64,000 nucleotides of DNA, taken from assembly GCA_965200945.1 (NCBI GenBank), contig OZ241749.1, positions 5,208,001-5,272,000 of the forward strand. The letters are read 5' to 3'. Within the stretch, counting starts at the first letter, position 1, and every line of letters begins with the position of its first letter. The notes below the pieces were generated by a model that was given only the letters and a program-made list of their open reading frames with translations, did not search any database and had not been told where the DNA came from. Positions 36,210 through 45,618 of this stretch are shown here, piece by piece. The stretch is from JADCRZ01 sp965200945 (GTDB taxonomy: Bacteria; Bacteroidota; Bacteroidia; Chitinophagales; Chitinophagaceae). The position numbers and the translations under genes are program-made.

Positions 36210-36665
36210 ATGAGAGTGTACCGGGTAGGAAATACAAGATACGCAAATGACTTGTCGGGAGAAGGCGCCCGGTTGCATGGAGGCAGATGGAACCATGTCG
36301 GTATCCCCTGTTTATACACCTCCCACACCCGCTCACTGGCCGTATTGGAATTGTCTGTCAACGTCAGTACGGGAAGCATACTCCGATACCTGAGCATGAC
36401 TGAAATCGATATCCCCGATGATATACTGGAGGTAACCATTCCCGGTCTGCCAGGAAACTGGCGGGAAACTCCGGCACCAGCGTCTACGAAAAATTTTGGG
36501 ACAGGTTTGTTGGAAGGTAAATCACATGCCGTTCTCAAAATTCCATCTTCTGTTATCCCGGAGGAGTTTAATTATCTGATCAATCCACGACATCCGCGGG
36601 CTGCCGGCTGCAGGATCATTGAAATAAAAGATTTCGTTTATGACATCCGGATCAAAGCGGTATAA
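36210..36665 (+). CDS. RES-domain toxin (NAD-degrading)
   Basis: A 151-residue RES-fold protein with the conserved Arg, Glu and Ser clusters seen as MRVYRVGNTRYA, GARLHGGRWNHVG, YTSHTRSLAVLELSVN and HPRAAGCRIIEI. RES toxins break down NAD+ by a phosphorolysis reaction. The length and motifs look intact. Three bases separate it from the antitoxin stop. Confidence 0.9.
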   Translation: MRVYRVGNTRYANDLSGEGARLHGGRWNHVGIPCLYTSHTRSLAVLELSVNVSTGSILRYLSMTEIDIPDDILEVTIPGLPGNWRETPAPASTKNFGTGLLEGKSHAVLKIPSSVIPEEFNYLINPRHPRAAGCRIIEIKDFVYDIRIKAV

Positions 36666-36710
36666 TTTCATATACCCGGATGAGAATATCTTTCCAGCAT
36701 TATATTCGCC

Positions 36711-36971
36711 TTGAATACCTACACCCTTCCGCAGGAACTCTTTCCGCCCGGCACCCCTGCCGACAATTCGGTCATCATCAAATCCTATCACAGCGAATCC
36801 GACGCCATAAAAAACAAGATCATTCTTCGGCAGAACATGATCAACCTGCTCATCAGAGGTTCCAAAACCATTGTGTACGCGGAAGAAACTACCACCATCT
36901 CCAACAATGAATTCCTGATCCTTTCCACCGGTACCTGCCTGCTTTTACAACGCTGGCCTTTCAAAGATTAG
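36711..36971 (+). pseudogene. N-terminal fragment of an AraC-family regulator
   Basis: About 86 codons (NTYTLPQELFPPGTPADNS, IVYAEETTTISNNEFLILSTG) resemble the start of AraC-type regulators of Bacteroidota. The DNA-binding half is missing: the frame stops at 36971 and the next sequence encodes a different gene start. The first codon is TTG, perhaps a decayed ATG. Confidence 0.6.
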
Positions 36972-36981
36972 AATAAAACAC

Positions 36982-37137
36982 ATGGAAACTGAACTGGAAA
37001 AAAACAAGTTGCTCGTTAAGCGTTACAACAAAGAACTGATCGAGCAGGGAAGCGATCAGGGTGCAAAAGAAATCCTGGATCCCGGTTTTATCAACCACTC
37101 CGCGCCGCAAAGACGCCCTCGGGGATGTCTCTGGTAA
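36982..37137 (+). pseudogene. N-terminal fragment of a SnoaL-like protein
   Basis: Starting at ATG 36982, residues 1-42 (METELEKNKLLVKRYNKEL, ILDPGFINHSAP) match the beginning of SnoaL-like/ester cyclase family proteins. The match ends abruptly near 37105, where the plus strand becomes antisense to the acetyltransferase remnant; the frame then stops at 37137. Confidence 0.6.
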
Positions 37138-37623
37138 ACACACTGCCCGCCCCGATCACGCTTTTGCTTCCGATGGTCACCCTCGGACAGATCACTACAT
37201 TTCCTCCTACCCACACATCATCGCCGATCGAGACCGGTTTTGCATATTCGAGTCCGGCCGCTCTTTGCCGGAAGTTCATGGGTGCGTGGCGGTATAGATC
37301 TGGACGTTCGGGCCAAAAAGGGTTCTGCTGCCGATCATGACGGGCATTACATCCAGGATCACACAGTTGAAATTGAAGAATACCCTTTCTCCTGTCCCGA
37401 TGTTGTAGCCATAGTCACAATAAAATGGCGGTTGTATCTCCACGTCATTCCCGGCTTCCGGCATCAGGATCCTGATTATTTCCCTTGCTTCTTCCGGGGC
37501 GCCGGGATCCGCGTTGTTGAGTTTCGACATGAGGGATTTTGCGCTTATTCTTTCCTGCAGCAACTGTTGATCTTAAGCATCATACAGCTCACCTGCAAGC
37601 ATTTTCTCTTTTTCCGTCTTCAT
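37091..37623 (-). pseudogene. Sugar O-acetyltransferase (Maa-like) pseudogene
   Basis: Starting at ATG 37623 (MKTEKEKMLAGELYDA), the gene shows three defects. A TAA codon occurs at 37573-37575. A one-base deletion near 37277 follows the sequence IYTATHP, with the rest (NFRQRAAGLEYAKPVSIGDD) in another frame. The last residues are missing, the frame ending FAARSG where a GNPCRV-type tail is expected. The hexapeptide-repeat part (VTIGSKSVIGAGSV) is otherwise clear. Intact members acetylate maltose, galactosides or similar sugars. Confidence 0.8.
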
Positions 37624-37801
37624 ACAGGAAAGATACCCTATTTAAAAAGGGACGATCTTCGTGGAAACGGGATGCTCCTGGTTCCCTTTAGGCGGGAAAC
37701 AGCCTATTTGGAAAAGCCGGTTATCGAAAGGGTTCAGGTTACCGGGTCACCTGTTTTCTGGAATAAGCATTGCATTCGATCATCTTAAACCCTACTACTA
37801 T

Positions 37802-38284
37802 ATGCAAGAAGAACCAAATGAAGGCGCCGACGAGAAACTCACCTACATGACAAGTCTGACCAAGCTGCTCAACAAGCTGGACCAGGACGGGTATACCGAG
37901 CAGTACAAGGTTGAGGACGGGCTGCTTCATGCCCTTACCAGCGGCCGTTCCTATACGCCGGAACATGTGAAAGCCGTCAATTTTTACCGGTTTGAAGGAC
38001 CATCGAACCCCGACGACATGTCGATCTGCTACGTGATCGAAACCGACGACGGACTGAAAGGCACGATCATAGATGCCTACGGTGCCTATGCGGAAGAAGG
38101 GATCGGCGAGTTCATGAAGTCTGTGGAAATATTTAAAAAGACAAAGCGGACCGGTGAGCATGAATACGATCCCGAAGTCCGGCAGCAAACCGACCGTCCC
38201 ATGCCGGAAGAGGTCCTCAACAGGACGCAGAACCCGCAATCGGTTCCCGATGTGCTGCAAGACGAGCTGGCCAAATCGGAGTAA
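37802..38284 (+). CDS. Small conserved protein (often mislabelled phosphoribosylpyrophosphate synthetase)
   Basis: A 160-residue soluble protein. The core LLNKLDQDGYTEQYKVEDG and FYRFEGPSNPDDMSICYVI, then KGTIIDAYGAYAE, matches short Bacteroidota proteins of about 100 residues named phosphoribosylpyrophosphate synthetase without any enzymatic motif. This one carries about 45 extra polar C-terminal residues. Function unknown. Start at 37802 chosen because the frame upstream has no coding resemblance. Confidence 0.7.
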   Translation: MQEEPNEGADEKLTYMTSLTKLLNKLDQDGYTEQYKVEDGLLHALTSGRSYTPEHVKAVNFYRFEGPSNPDDMSICYVIETDDGLKGTIIDAYGAYAEEGIGEFMKSVEIFKKTKRTGEHEYDPEVRQQTDRPMPEEVLNRTQNPQSVPDVLQDELAKSE

Positions 38285-39060
38285 TTATGGAAACAGATAA
38301 AGGGAGCCGGCTGGCAGCATTCGCAGGGCTGTCAGCCGGCTCATGCTGGAAGCAGACAGCGTCTTTTGCGGATGCCGGTGCTTTGACTCCATCAGCAAGG
38401 TTTATCTGTACAGGTGCAAGAGCAACATATGAATGAGCGGTACAGCTTATTCATCTTTATCATCCTCCGCGTTATTAACAACGCTTTCAGCTCTTCCTTG
38501 CGGGGCAGGAATGTCTGGTATCTGCTGGCACACACCTGGTTGTTTCCCTTTGGCAGCGTAATCTCTACCAGTGCATTGCTGTTTTCCTTGCATAGGATAG
38601 TGCCGATGGATGGGTTCTCTTTGCCAGTTTTTATGTACCGGTCGTATTAGTGCACATACATCTGCAGCCGGCCAAATCATGGTGGGAGACCTCTCTGATC
38701 TTCAAATCAAGTTTCTCGGGTAAGTGTCTTTTTAGGCATGGCAGGATGGTGTTGTGTACGCAAGGAGATCCCAGGTTACGCTTCCTGACAATACGCTGTT
38801 ATTCATTACTGCATCAGTAGCAGCAGGCCTGTTTTGCAAGTTCATACGTTCCTTTCTGTTGCACTCTTTCAGAAAGTGTTGCCCGGCCTGTTAGCCGGGC
38901 CACAACAAGGGAATGATTTACCTGGTCAGCTGCAACAGATCCGGCTTGATTTCCCGGTTTGCAGATAGAATTACCCGGTTGGCAGATTTTCCCGCTTCAC
39001 ACAATCTGGCACTTATTTCCTTTGTTATACGATTGTGCTGTTCACCCTAATCTAAAAGTT
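38285..39060. other. Long gap with two hairpins, no gene recognised
   Basis: 776 bases. A 15-bp stem with one wobble pair lies at 38304-38342, just after the preceding gene, but no T-run follows. A second hairpin (GCCCGGC and its complement) is at 38881-38900. Short frames here lack domain or codon support. The last 60 bases should hold the promoter for the secreted protein at 39061. Confidence 0.4.
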
Positions 39061-39699
39061 ATGAAAAAGATTCTCGTCCTCTTTCTGATTGCTGCAGGAA
39101 GTGCCTTGGTTGCCCTTTCTGCAAAAGCGCAGGTAAGCGTCAGCATCAACATAAACACCCAGCCCGCTTGGGGCCCCACAGGCGTCGATTATGTAGAATA
39201 TTATTACCTGCCCGATCTGGATATGTATTACAACGTACCAATGCACAGGTTCTACTACCTATCTGGCAACAGATGGATCTACTCATCTTCGCTGCCTGCG
39301 CGTTACCGGAATTACGACCTGTACAGCATCCACAAAGTGGTGATGACGGATAAAAATGCGTATCTGCATCACAGCCGCGACGTGCGGCAATACGCCCAGT
39401 TCAAAAGCCGGAACGACCAGCCTTCCATCCGCGACAGCAAAGATGACCGGTATGTGCGCAGCAAGAACAACTGGCAGAACAACAGATACAAGAATGTGCC
39501 GCAGCAACCGGCGTCCAGGCCGCAGCAACCGGTTGTAAGACAGGAGATCCCCACCACGAGGAGGCAGCCGGCAACAAGGCCGCAACAGAAGCAGCCGGTA
39601 ACCAGACCGCAACGGCCGCAGCAGGCGCCCAATCAACCAGCTTCTAACCAACATGGCGGCAACATGCGGACCCGGCAGTCAGAGCGGCATGGTCATTAA
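39061..39699 (+). CDS. Secreted protein with Arg/Pro/Gln-rich tail
   Basis: A 212-residue exported protein. A signal peptide ends near residue 24 (ALSAKAQ). Residues 33-100 hold a Tyr/Trp-rich domain (DYVEYYYLPDLDMYYN, HRFYYLSGNRWIYSS) seen in many Bacteroidota exported proteins of unknown role. From about residue 145 the chain is a basic low-complexity tail of repeated RPQQP units, probably disordered. A strong terminator overlaps the stop. Confidence 0.75.
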   Translation: MKKILVLFLIAAGSALVALSAKAQVSVSININTQPAWGPTGVDYVEYYYLPDLDMYYNVPMHRFYYLSGNRWIYSSSLPARYRNYDLYSIHKVVMTDKNAYLHHSRDVRQYAQFKSRNDQPSIRDSKDDRYVRSKNNWQNNRYKNVPQQPASRPQQPVVRQEIPTTRRQPATRPQQKQPVTRPQRPQQAPNQPASNQHGGNMRTRQSERHGH

Positions 39700-39739
39700 A
39701 AAAGGCGGCATCAAAGTTTAATTTGATGCCGCCTTTTTT
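39699..39739. terminator. Rho-independent terminator
   Basis: A 12-bp perfect stem (GGCGGCATCAAA and its complement, 39704-39733) is flanked by AAAAAA on the left and TTTTTTT on the right, so it can work in both directions between convergent genes. Confidence 0.9.
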
Positions 39740-39874
39740 ATATCTGTCAAGAGCCGCCCCAGAGTTGCAGGACGGCCTTGCTTTTATAAGCGGGACTGAA
39801 CCACATGGTTACCCGCTTTTCTTACTCAAGGGTGCTCTTCGCCGTTCGATTCCGGCCGCGAAGAAGATCGCCTG

Positions 39875-41866
39875 CTACTTGAGGTAACTGTTATATTCCG
39901 CATCCGTCGCGCAATCCCACCACACCGGCATGCTCCAGATGTTGGGTGCGGTTGCGTGCGAGTTGACGGCAAGCGCATTGGTGAGGTTGTAGTTGAGCTC
40001 AAGCGTGGTCGGCAAACTCCAGCGGCGCATCCAGTACCGGGGATCGGTTTTGCTTCCGCCCGTGTACAGCGCGGTGCCTGCAAACAGGGGGCCGCGGTCG
40101 TACCCCGGATACACCACGCCAAAGCCGGCAATGTTTCCGGCGCTGTAGTTGAAGCGGCGCATGTCGTTGAAGTTCTCGATGCTGCAACCCATGGCCACAT
40201 ATTTCTGCAGCATAATATCCGACATGGTCAGTGCGCCTGCACCCTGACAAACCGCGTTGCTCAACAGGTAAGTGTTGATGGCAGCCTGGTTCATCGGCGC
40301 CATGTCGGGGTTGGTAGCCGTATAACCGGCCGCCTGCCACGATGTGAGCTTGGCCTGCATCATATTCAGGTGCGCCTGGATGCCGGCCAGGTAAGCTGTA
40401 TACGCGTTGGCGTTGTCGCCTTTGCGCAGGTACACTTCCGCCTTGATGAAGCACATTTCATGATAGGTCAGGATCTCCTGGTCGGACACCGGACGGATCT
40501 GGTACGAGCCGGTAGAACCAACGGCGCCTGAAGCGAAGGCGAGTGCCGAAGGATACCAGCTTACATCTGTAGCGCCCTGGGCAGGTATGCCCGAGGTTGC
40601 AAGGGCGCTGCTGCGCATGTTCACATAAGCCGTATCTCCGGCGTACTGGTAATTCGTACTGTTGATATAGATAGAACCTGCCCTGTACGTGACCGTTACA
40701 TTGTTCCCGCTGGTGGTGTAGGGACGCAGCGACTGCACCTGGGCGGCGATGAAGTTTGCCCGCTCCGTGGCATCGGCGATGGCATAGGTAACGTTCCTGG
40801 TTGCGGTGTCAAACGTAGGCGTTACGATAGTAGTAGCCCCGCCTTTGACCAGCCGGGTAGCGGCGCCATAAGAATCAACCCCGATGGAACGGTTCCAGGT
40901 ATAGGAGACTACTTTACCGCTGGCATCGAGCCGGATGTTGCCCATGGAAGCAGGTACGATCTTCGTCATCCGCGGGTCTGCAATACCGGAGCCACGCATA
41001 TTGGTAAGAAGATTATAGTGGAACTGCGAAATGCGCTGAGTGCTTCCATACCCTGCATAGTCGAAGTTGCCGTTCGTTACCACCGGGTCGCCCAGCAGGT
41101 AATCGGTGACGGTGCTGTTGTTCAAGCCGGGTCCTACCGTATTATCGGTGTAGGTCTGCGGACCTTTCGACAAACAATAGAGGATGGAATCCGCATTGTA
41201 CAGGTCCGATTTTTTAGACAGCTTCAGCATGTAACGTGCTTTCAATCCCCAGCATAATTTCAGCCACTTGTTCACATCTCCGGCATTCCACAGGTCGCCG
41301 GTGGCGAAGGTGGGCGCTGTGGGCTCCTGTGTTCTGCCGAACAGGCTGATGGCTTCGTTGAGCTTTGCCATACATCCGTTGTAGATCGTTTTGCCATCGC
41401 TGAAAGCAGGGCTTGGATTGTTTACCAGCGCCTGGGAATAGGGCATCTCTCCATAGATATCGAGCATTTGCATAAAACCCAGCGCATGAAAAACATCGGC
41501 GGCTGCCATATAATGATAGGCACCCTGCGACTGCGCCGAGTTGTACATGTCGTTCAGGTTGGAGGCTACTTCCACGAACCAGGTCTGGTAGGGGGTGGTG
41601 TTCCCCGTAGTGGCTATCCAGGTTGTGCTGAGGGCGTTGGCAGCGGCCGAACTGCTGTAATAAACGCCTGCAGCCGTAGCCGTGCGGAAGTTGGAGACAC
41701 CCGATGAATACTGGTAAAAATGCTGGATCCAGGGCAGCCTGTTCTGAACCGATACGCTTGCGTTGTTTGGGTTATTCGGGTCCGTGTTCTTGTCGAGCCA
41801 TTTTGTGCAGGAGGTTAGTCCCAGCACGGTCAGGCCAACCAGTAGTATATATTTCAAATTTTTCAT
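39875..41866 (-). CDS. SusD/RagB-family lipoprotein (second pair)
   Basis: A 663-residue surface lipoprotein of the SusD-like nutrient-binding group. The lipobox ends at Cys20 (LGLTSCTKW). WLDKNTDPNNPNNA directly after it is typical of this branch. Helical segments (ADVFHALGFMQMLDIYGEMPY) match the SusD fold. ATG at 41866 was chosen; a TTG 18 bases upstream is an alternative. It follows its susC partner by 21 bases. Ligand unknown. Confidence 0.93.
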   Translation of the reverse strand: MKNLKYILLVGLTVLGLTSCTKWLDKNTDPNNPNNASVSVQNRLPWIQHFYQYSSGVSNFRTATAAGVYYSSSAAANALSTTWIATTGNTTPYQTWFVEVASNLNDMYNSAQSQGAYHYMAAADVFHALGFMQMLDIYGEMPYSQALVNNPSPAFSDGKTIYNGCMAKLNEAISLFGRTQEPTAPTFATGDLWNAGDVNKWLKLCWGLKARYMLKLSKKSDLYNADSILYCLSKGPQTYTDNTVGPGLNNSTVTDYLLGDPVVTNGNFDYAGYGSTQRISQFHYNLLTNMRGSGIADPRMTKIVPASMGNIRLDASGKVVSYTWNRSIGVDSYGAATRLVKGGATTIVTPTFDTATRNVTYAIADATERANFIAAQVQSLRPYTTSGNNVTVTYRAGSIYINSTNYQYAGDTAYVNMRSSALATSGIPAQGATDVSWYPSALAFASGAVGSTGSYQIRPVSDQEILTYHEMCFIKAEVYLRKGDNANAYTAYLAGIQAHLNMMQAKLTSWQAAGYTATNPDMAPMNQAAINTYLLSNAVCQGAGALTMSDIMLQKYVAMGCSIENFNDMRRFNYSAGNIAGFGVVYPGYDRGPLFAGTALYTGGSKTDPRYWMRRWSLPTTLELNYNLTNALAVNSHATAPNIWSMPVWWDCATDAEYNSYLK

Positions 41867-41887
41867 GAATCTCTTTTTTGTCAATTG

Positions 41888-44800
41888 TTAAAAGGTAACG
41901 TTGATGCCGAATGTGAGGCTTGCTACGGCGGGCACACCCAGGTAATCGATGCCTGTAGAGCCCGATCCGCCTGTTCCGCCTGCGGCGCTTACTTCTGGGT
42001 CCATTCCCTTGTAGTTCGTCAAGGTGAGCAGGTTGGTGCCGATGGCTGTTGCGGAAAGATTCTTGATGATCTTTCTGTTCTTCAGCATACCGGTGAAATC
42101 ATATGTCATAGACAATGACCGCAGCTTCACCCAATTGACCGAAGTGATAAAATTGTATGAATTGGCGGCATAGTTTTGCCAGTACTGCTGGATCAGATAC
42201 GAGCCGGCATAATTTGTTCCGTTGATGGCGTACGTCTGGCCTGCAGTGTAGGTCTGGGTGTAATCGGCTCCTGTTACGCTGTTAACGCCGGTTACAGTGA
42301 CCGACTGGCGGTCGTTGAGCGTTGTCAGTTTGCTTAAGCCGTTTGTAACCAGCGAGTACTCAGTTCCGTTATATACGTCTCCTCCCTTCCGGATGTCGAA
42401 CAGAAATGCCAGCTGGAGGTTTTTATACCTGAACGTGTTGTTAAAGCCACCGATGAACTGCGGTTCACGGTTGCCTACGATCGGGTTGTTGGTATTGATC
42501 TTATATAAACCTGTGGCAGGATCGATCTGGTATTTGCCGTTCGGCATTTCAACGCCTTTGGCATCCACCTGACGCAGGTAACGTGTGCCGGTCATGCCCA
42601 GGAAATATCCGCCGTTGGGGATGGAAGCGGCTTTCACACTGCCGAACTGCGCGTCTGTCGGGTAAAAATATTGTACCCCGGGAAGGAAGGTGCCCAGCCG
42701 GCCTTTGTTATAGGAGAAGTTCACCATCACATCCCATCCAAAATCTTTTTGTACAACAGCCCTGCCCGTTACGCCTATTTCCATGCCCTTGTTGATCACC
42801 GAACCCGAGTTGATAGAGGTCAGGATAAAACCGCTGGCGTTCGACAAACGTGGCTGGGCGATCTGGTTCTTTGTCTGGCTGTGATAATAGGTATAATCAA
42901 CATTGATGCGGCCTTTCAAAAACCGCAGCTCGCCGCCGATCTCCCATGAACTCTGGATCTCGGGCAGGAGGAAAGGATTGCCGCTTGTGTACTGGTTGCC
43001 GATGCCGGTATAGGAGCCGATGGTGATGGGGTTGTTGACATAGGTAAGGGTAGCATATGGGTTTGCGTCTTTACCAACCTGCGCCCAGCTTCCGCGGATC
43101 TTGCCGAAAGAAAGCAGCGAGTTGCGGGGTAGCAGTTCCGTGAAAACCAGGGAGCCGCTCACGGATGGATAGAAGTACGACCTGTTTGCTACCGGCAGGG
43201 TAGATGACCAGTCGTTGCGTCCGGTGGCAGTGACATAGGCTATGCTTCTGTACGACAAGCCCACTTCACCATAAGCGCCTACCAGGCGTTTGGAGGTGTT
43301 TCCGTCTTTAAAGAACTGGTTCAGGGTGGCTATGTTACCGAAGCTCACAGTACCTGGAGTGATGAAGTTATAACCCCAGTGATTCTGGCTTACCCAGTCG
43401 GTTTTTTCCGAGGTGCTTCCAAGCATCAGGTGCGTATCGAAATCGCCGAATGTTTTATGGAAATTGCTCATCACCGTTGTTGTTACGTACTGATAGCTGT
43501 ACAGGTCTTTGCTCAGCCGTCCGTTCTGGTAGAGCGGGCTCACGGCGGAACCTGCGGCGATGAAGGTGTAATCGTTCGTGCTGTACTGGTCATAACCCAG
43601 CCGGGCGATGATGTCCCACCAGCTGGCCAGTTTAAAGCTGCCGTTGATGCCTCCGGTGATGCGTTTGGTTCCCGAGGTCAGCTTGTCTTTGTTGATGATC
43701 CAGTACGGGTTGTCGATATCGCTTTCCAGCGGAACGGTGCCGGCGAATTTGCGGTATTGGGTGCCGTTCTGGTTTGCGTAGTTCTTGATATTGAATGTCT
43801 GCGGCCAGCTGTAGATCGCTCCCATGGTGCCGTTACCGCCGCCGCTGTACAAGCCCGAGGTCGTGAGCGTTCTGTTGGTGTTGGCGATAGAGTAGGCCAC
43901 GTTTGTATTGACGGTCAGACGTCCGTATTTCTGCTCGCCGTTGAACCGGAAAGTGGTTTTGTCGAAGGCCGTGTTGGGAACGATACCGGTCTGTTTGAAG
44001 TTGGAACCCGACAGGAAAAACGAACCGTTCTTCGATCCGCCGGAGACGCTTACGTTGTTATCGTACACAATGCCATGCTGAAAGAAATTGCCGATGTTGT
44101 CATACAGGGTATCGGACGGGGTAATCTTTTGTCCCCACGAATTGTAGGAGATGTTGTTGAACACGCCATTGCTCGCGTAGATACCGTTTCCGAATTGAGT
44201 TTGCGCTTCGGGTAGTTTATTGGCCCGGGAGGTGCTTACCTTACTCACGGCGGTTACCTTCACGGTGCCTTCCGCACCTTTTTTTGTGGTGATGATAATA
44301 ACGCCGTCTGCCGCCCGCGAGCCGTACAAAGCCGCTGCTGCAGCTCCTTTCAGCACCGACAGGCTTTCGATGTCTTCCGGGTTTACGTCCATGATGCGGT
44401 TCGAGTAGGTGGTATTGCTGCGTGAAAGTCCATCGGTGCCGGTGTTGCCGGTCACGGTGGTGGAGTTGTCGTAGATGATGCCGTCAACCACGAACAGGGG
44501 CTGGTTCTGCCGGCTGTCGGAAGTAGAGTTGCCACCCCGGATGGTGATGGAGGCGCCGGCGCCGGGCGCACCACTGAACTGTGTTACGTTCACGCCGGGT
44601 ACTTTTCCGGCCAGCGAGTTCACGACGTTGGTGTTCTTGTTTTTCATCAGTTCCTCCGCATTGAGGTCGGAAACCGAATAGCCCAGGGCTTTGCGTTCTT
44701 TTTTGATGCCCATGGCCGTTACCACCACATCTTCCATGGCGCCGGATTCGCCTTTCGACAAGTGTACCGACATGCCCGACTGGGCTTTTAGCTTTTGGGT

Positions 44801-45043
44801 AGCGTAGCCCACATAGCTGAATTCCAGCAGGCTGTTCTGATCTGCGGGCAGGCTGAAAAATCCCTTGGTATCCGTAACGGTGGCCCGGCTGGTGCCGCTG
44901 ACCGTGACCGTTACCCCCGGCAGCGGCATGCCGTCGTCGGATACCACCGTTCCGCTGATGGCACCCCGCTGGGCCATCAGGCTGTTTGTAATCATGCCGA
45001 GCAGGGCAAACATGATCAAACTACAAAGCGTCCATTTTCTCAT
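41888..45043 (-). CDS. SusC/RagA-family TonB-dependent transporter (second pair)
   Basis: A 1051-residue outer-membrane transporter. Signal peptide residues 1-24 (ends NSLMAQ), a carboxypeptidase-regulatory-like domain (GAISGTVVSDDGMPLPGVTV, to about 95), the plug with VVVTAMGIKKERKALGYSV and GSRAADGVIIITTKKG, then the barrel ending TFGINVTF. KKERKALGYSV marks a branch different from the first susC-like gene. No glycosidase, regulator or sensor lies next to this pair, so the ligand may be a peptide or other nutrient. Confidence 0.95.
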   Translation of the reverse strand: MRKWTLCSLIMFALLGMITNSLMAQRGAISGTVVSDDGMPLPGVTVTVSGTSRATVTDTKGFFSLPADQNSLLEFSYVGYATQKLKAQSGMSVHLSKGESGAMEDVVVTAMGIKKERKALGYSVSDLNAEELMKNKNTNVVNSLAGKVPGVNVTQFSGAPGAGASITIRGGNSTSDSRQNQPLFVVDGIIYDNSTTVTGNTGTDGLSRSNTTYSNRIMDVNPEDIESLSVLKGAAAAALYGSRAADGVIIITTKKGAEGTVKVTAVSKVSTSRANKLPEAQTQFGNGIYASNGVFNNISYNSWGQKITPSDTLYDNIGNFFQHGIVYDNNVSVSGGSKNGSFFLSGSNFKQTGIVPNTAFDKTTFRFNGEQKYGRLTVNTNVAYSIANTNRTLTTSGLYSGGGNGTMGAIYSWPQTFNIKNYANQNGTQYRKFAGTVPLESDIDNPYWIINKDKLTSGTKRITGGINGSFKLASWWDIIARLGYDQYSTNDYTFIAAGSAVSPLYQNGRLSKDLYSYQYVTTTVMSNFHKTFGDFDTHLMLGSTSEKTDWVSQNHWGYNFITPGTVSFGNIATLNQFFKDGNTSKRLVGAYGEVGLSYRSIAYVTATGRNDWSSTLPVANRSYFYPSVSGSLVFTELLPRNSLLSFGKIRGSWAQVGKDANPYATLTYVNNPITIGSYTGIGNQYTSGNPFLLPEIQSSWEIGGELRFLKGRINVDYTYYHSQTKNQIAQPRLSNASGFILTSINSGSVINKGMEIGVTGRAVVQKDFGWDVMVNFSYNKGRLGTFLPGVQYFYPTDAQFGSVKAASIPNGGYFLGMTGTRYLRQVDAKGVEMPNGKYQIDPATGLYKINTNNPIVGNREPQFIGGFNNTFRYKNLQLAFLFDIRKGGDVYNGTEYSLVTNGLSKLTTLNDRQSVTVTGVNSVTGADYTQTYTAGQTYAINGTNYAGSYLIQQYWQNYAANSYNFITSVNWVKLRSLSMTYDFTGMLKNRKIIKNLSATAIGTNLLTLTNYKGMDPEVSAAGGTGGSGSTGIDYLGVPAVASLTFGINVTF

Positions 45044-45618
45044 ATATGTCTATTTTGATATTTTATAAAAACCGGTGTGGCAGTCAACCCTTGTTCTGGT
45101 ATCTGCGCTTTTATACGCGATCGGGTTTGGAAATTAAGTCATTTGTTGTCTTTACAAGGTATATTTTATTGGCTCGAGGGCTTTTCAGAAGGAGCCATGT
45201 CCGTCATTCCCTGCAGAATGGCATGCAACGGCCTGATAATTAGGTTTTGGTGCCTCATACAGGAATTGGAAGTTTTTACCGGGGATAGGCGTACGAAAGA
45301 GGGAGACAATTATTCATTTTCAAGTGCTGCATCCGGATCAGGCATTTGGCAGAGAGCGGGGCTTTTTTTTCAATAGGTGAGTGATAGAGGCTTGTTAGCA
45401 GTCGTTTTAAAACGGGACGATGCCGGTGGGGTGGCAACCTGATCTTATCCGGGTGATGGCTGCGAGGAGGGCTGTTTGATATCGGTGCGGGTGGTCAGTT
45501 TAAGCTATTACGCTGAGGGGCTGTTTCTATGTTTTTCCAACCCTGATGGCTTGTTTATAATTGGTAAATGCAACCAACAGGCTTAAATTGGTACTTGGCT
45601 GCAATTTATAGTTACCGC
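45044..45618. other. Divergent gap between susC-like gene and serine hydrolase
   Basis: 575 bases that should hold the promoters of both divergent genes. On the minus strand TACCTTGT near 45160 is a partial -7 match for the susC side. The first part is mixed in composition and the last 80 bases turn A+T-rich, marking the left edge of the accessory region. No gene or repeat was recognised. Confidence 0.4.

Noticed and set aside
38414..38650. 78-codon frame with a hydrophobic stretch
   Set aside because: No ribosome-binding context, no relatives recognised, and erratic composition; left as part of a gene-free gap.
43379..44215. Plus-strand frame of 278 codons
   Set aside because: Antisense to the second susC-like gene, which is complete.
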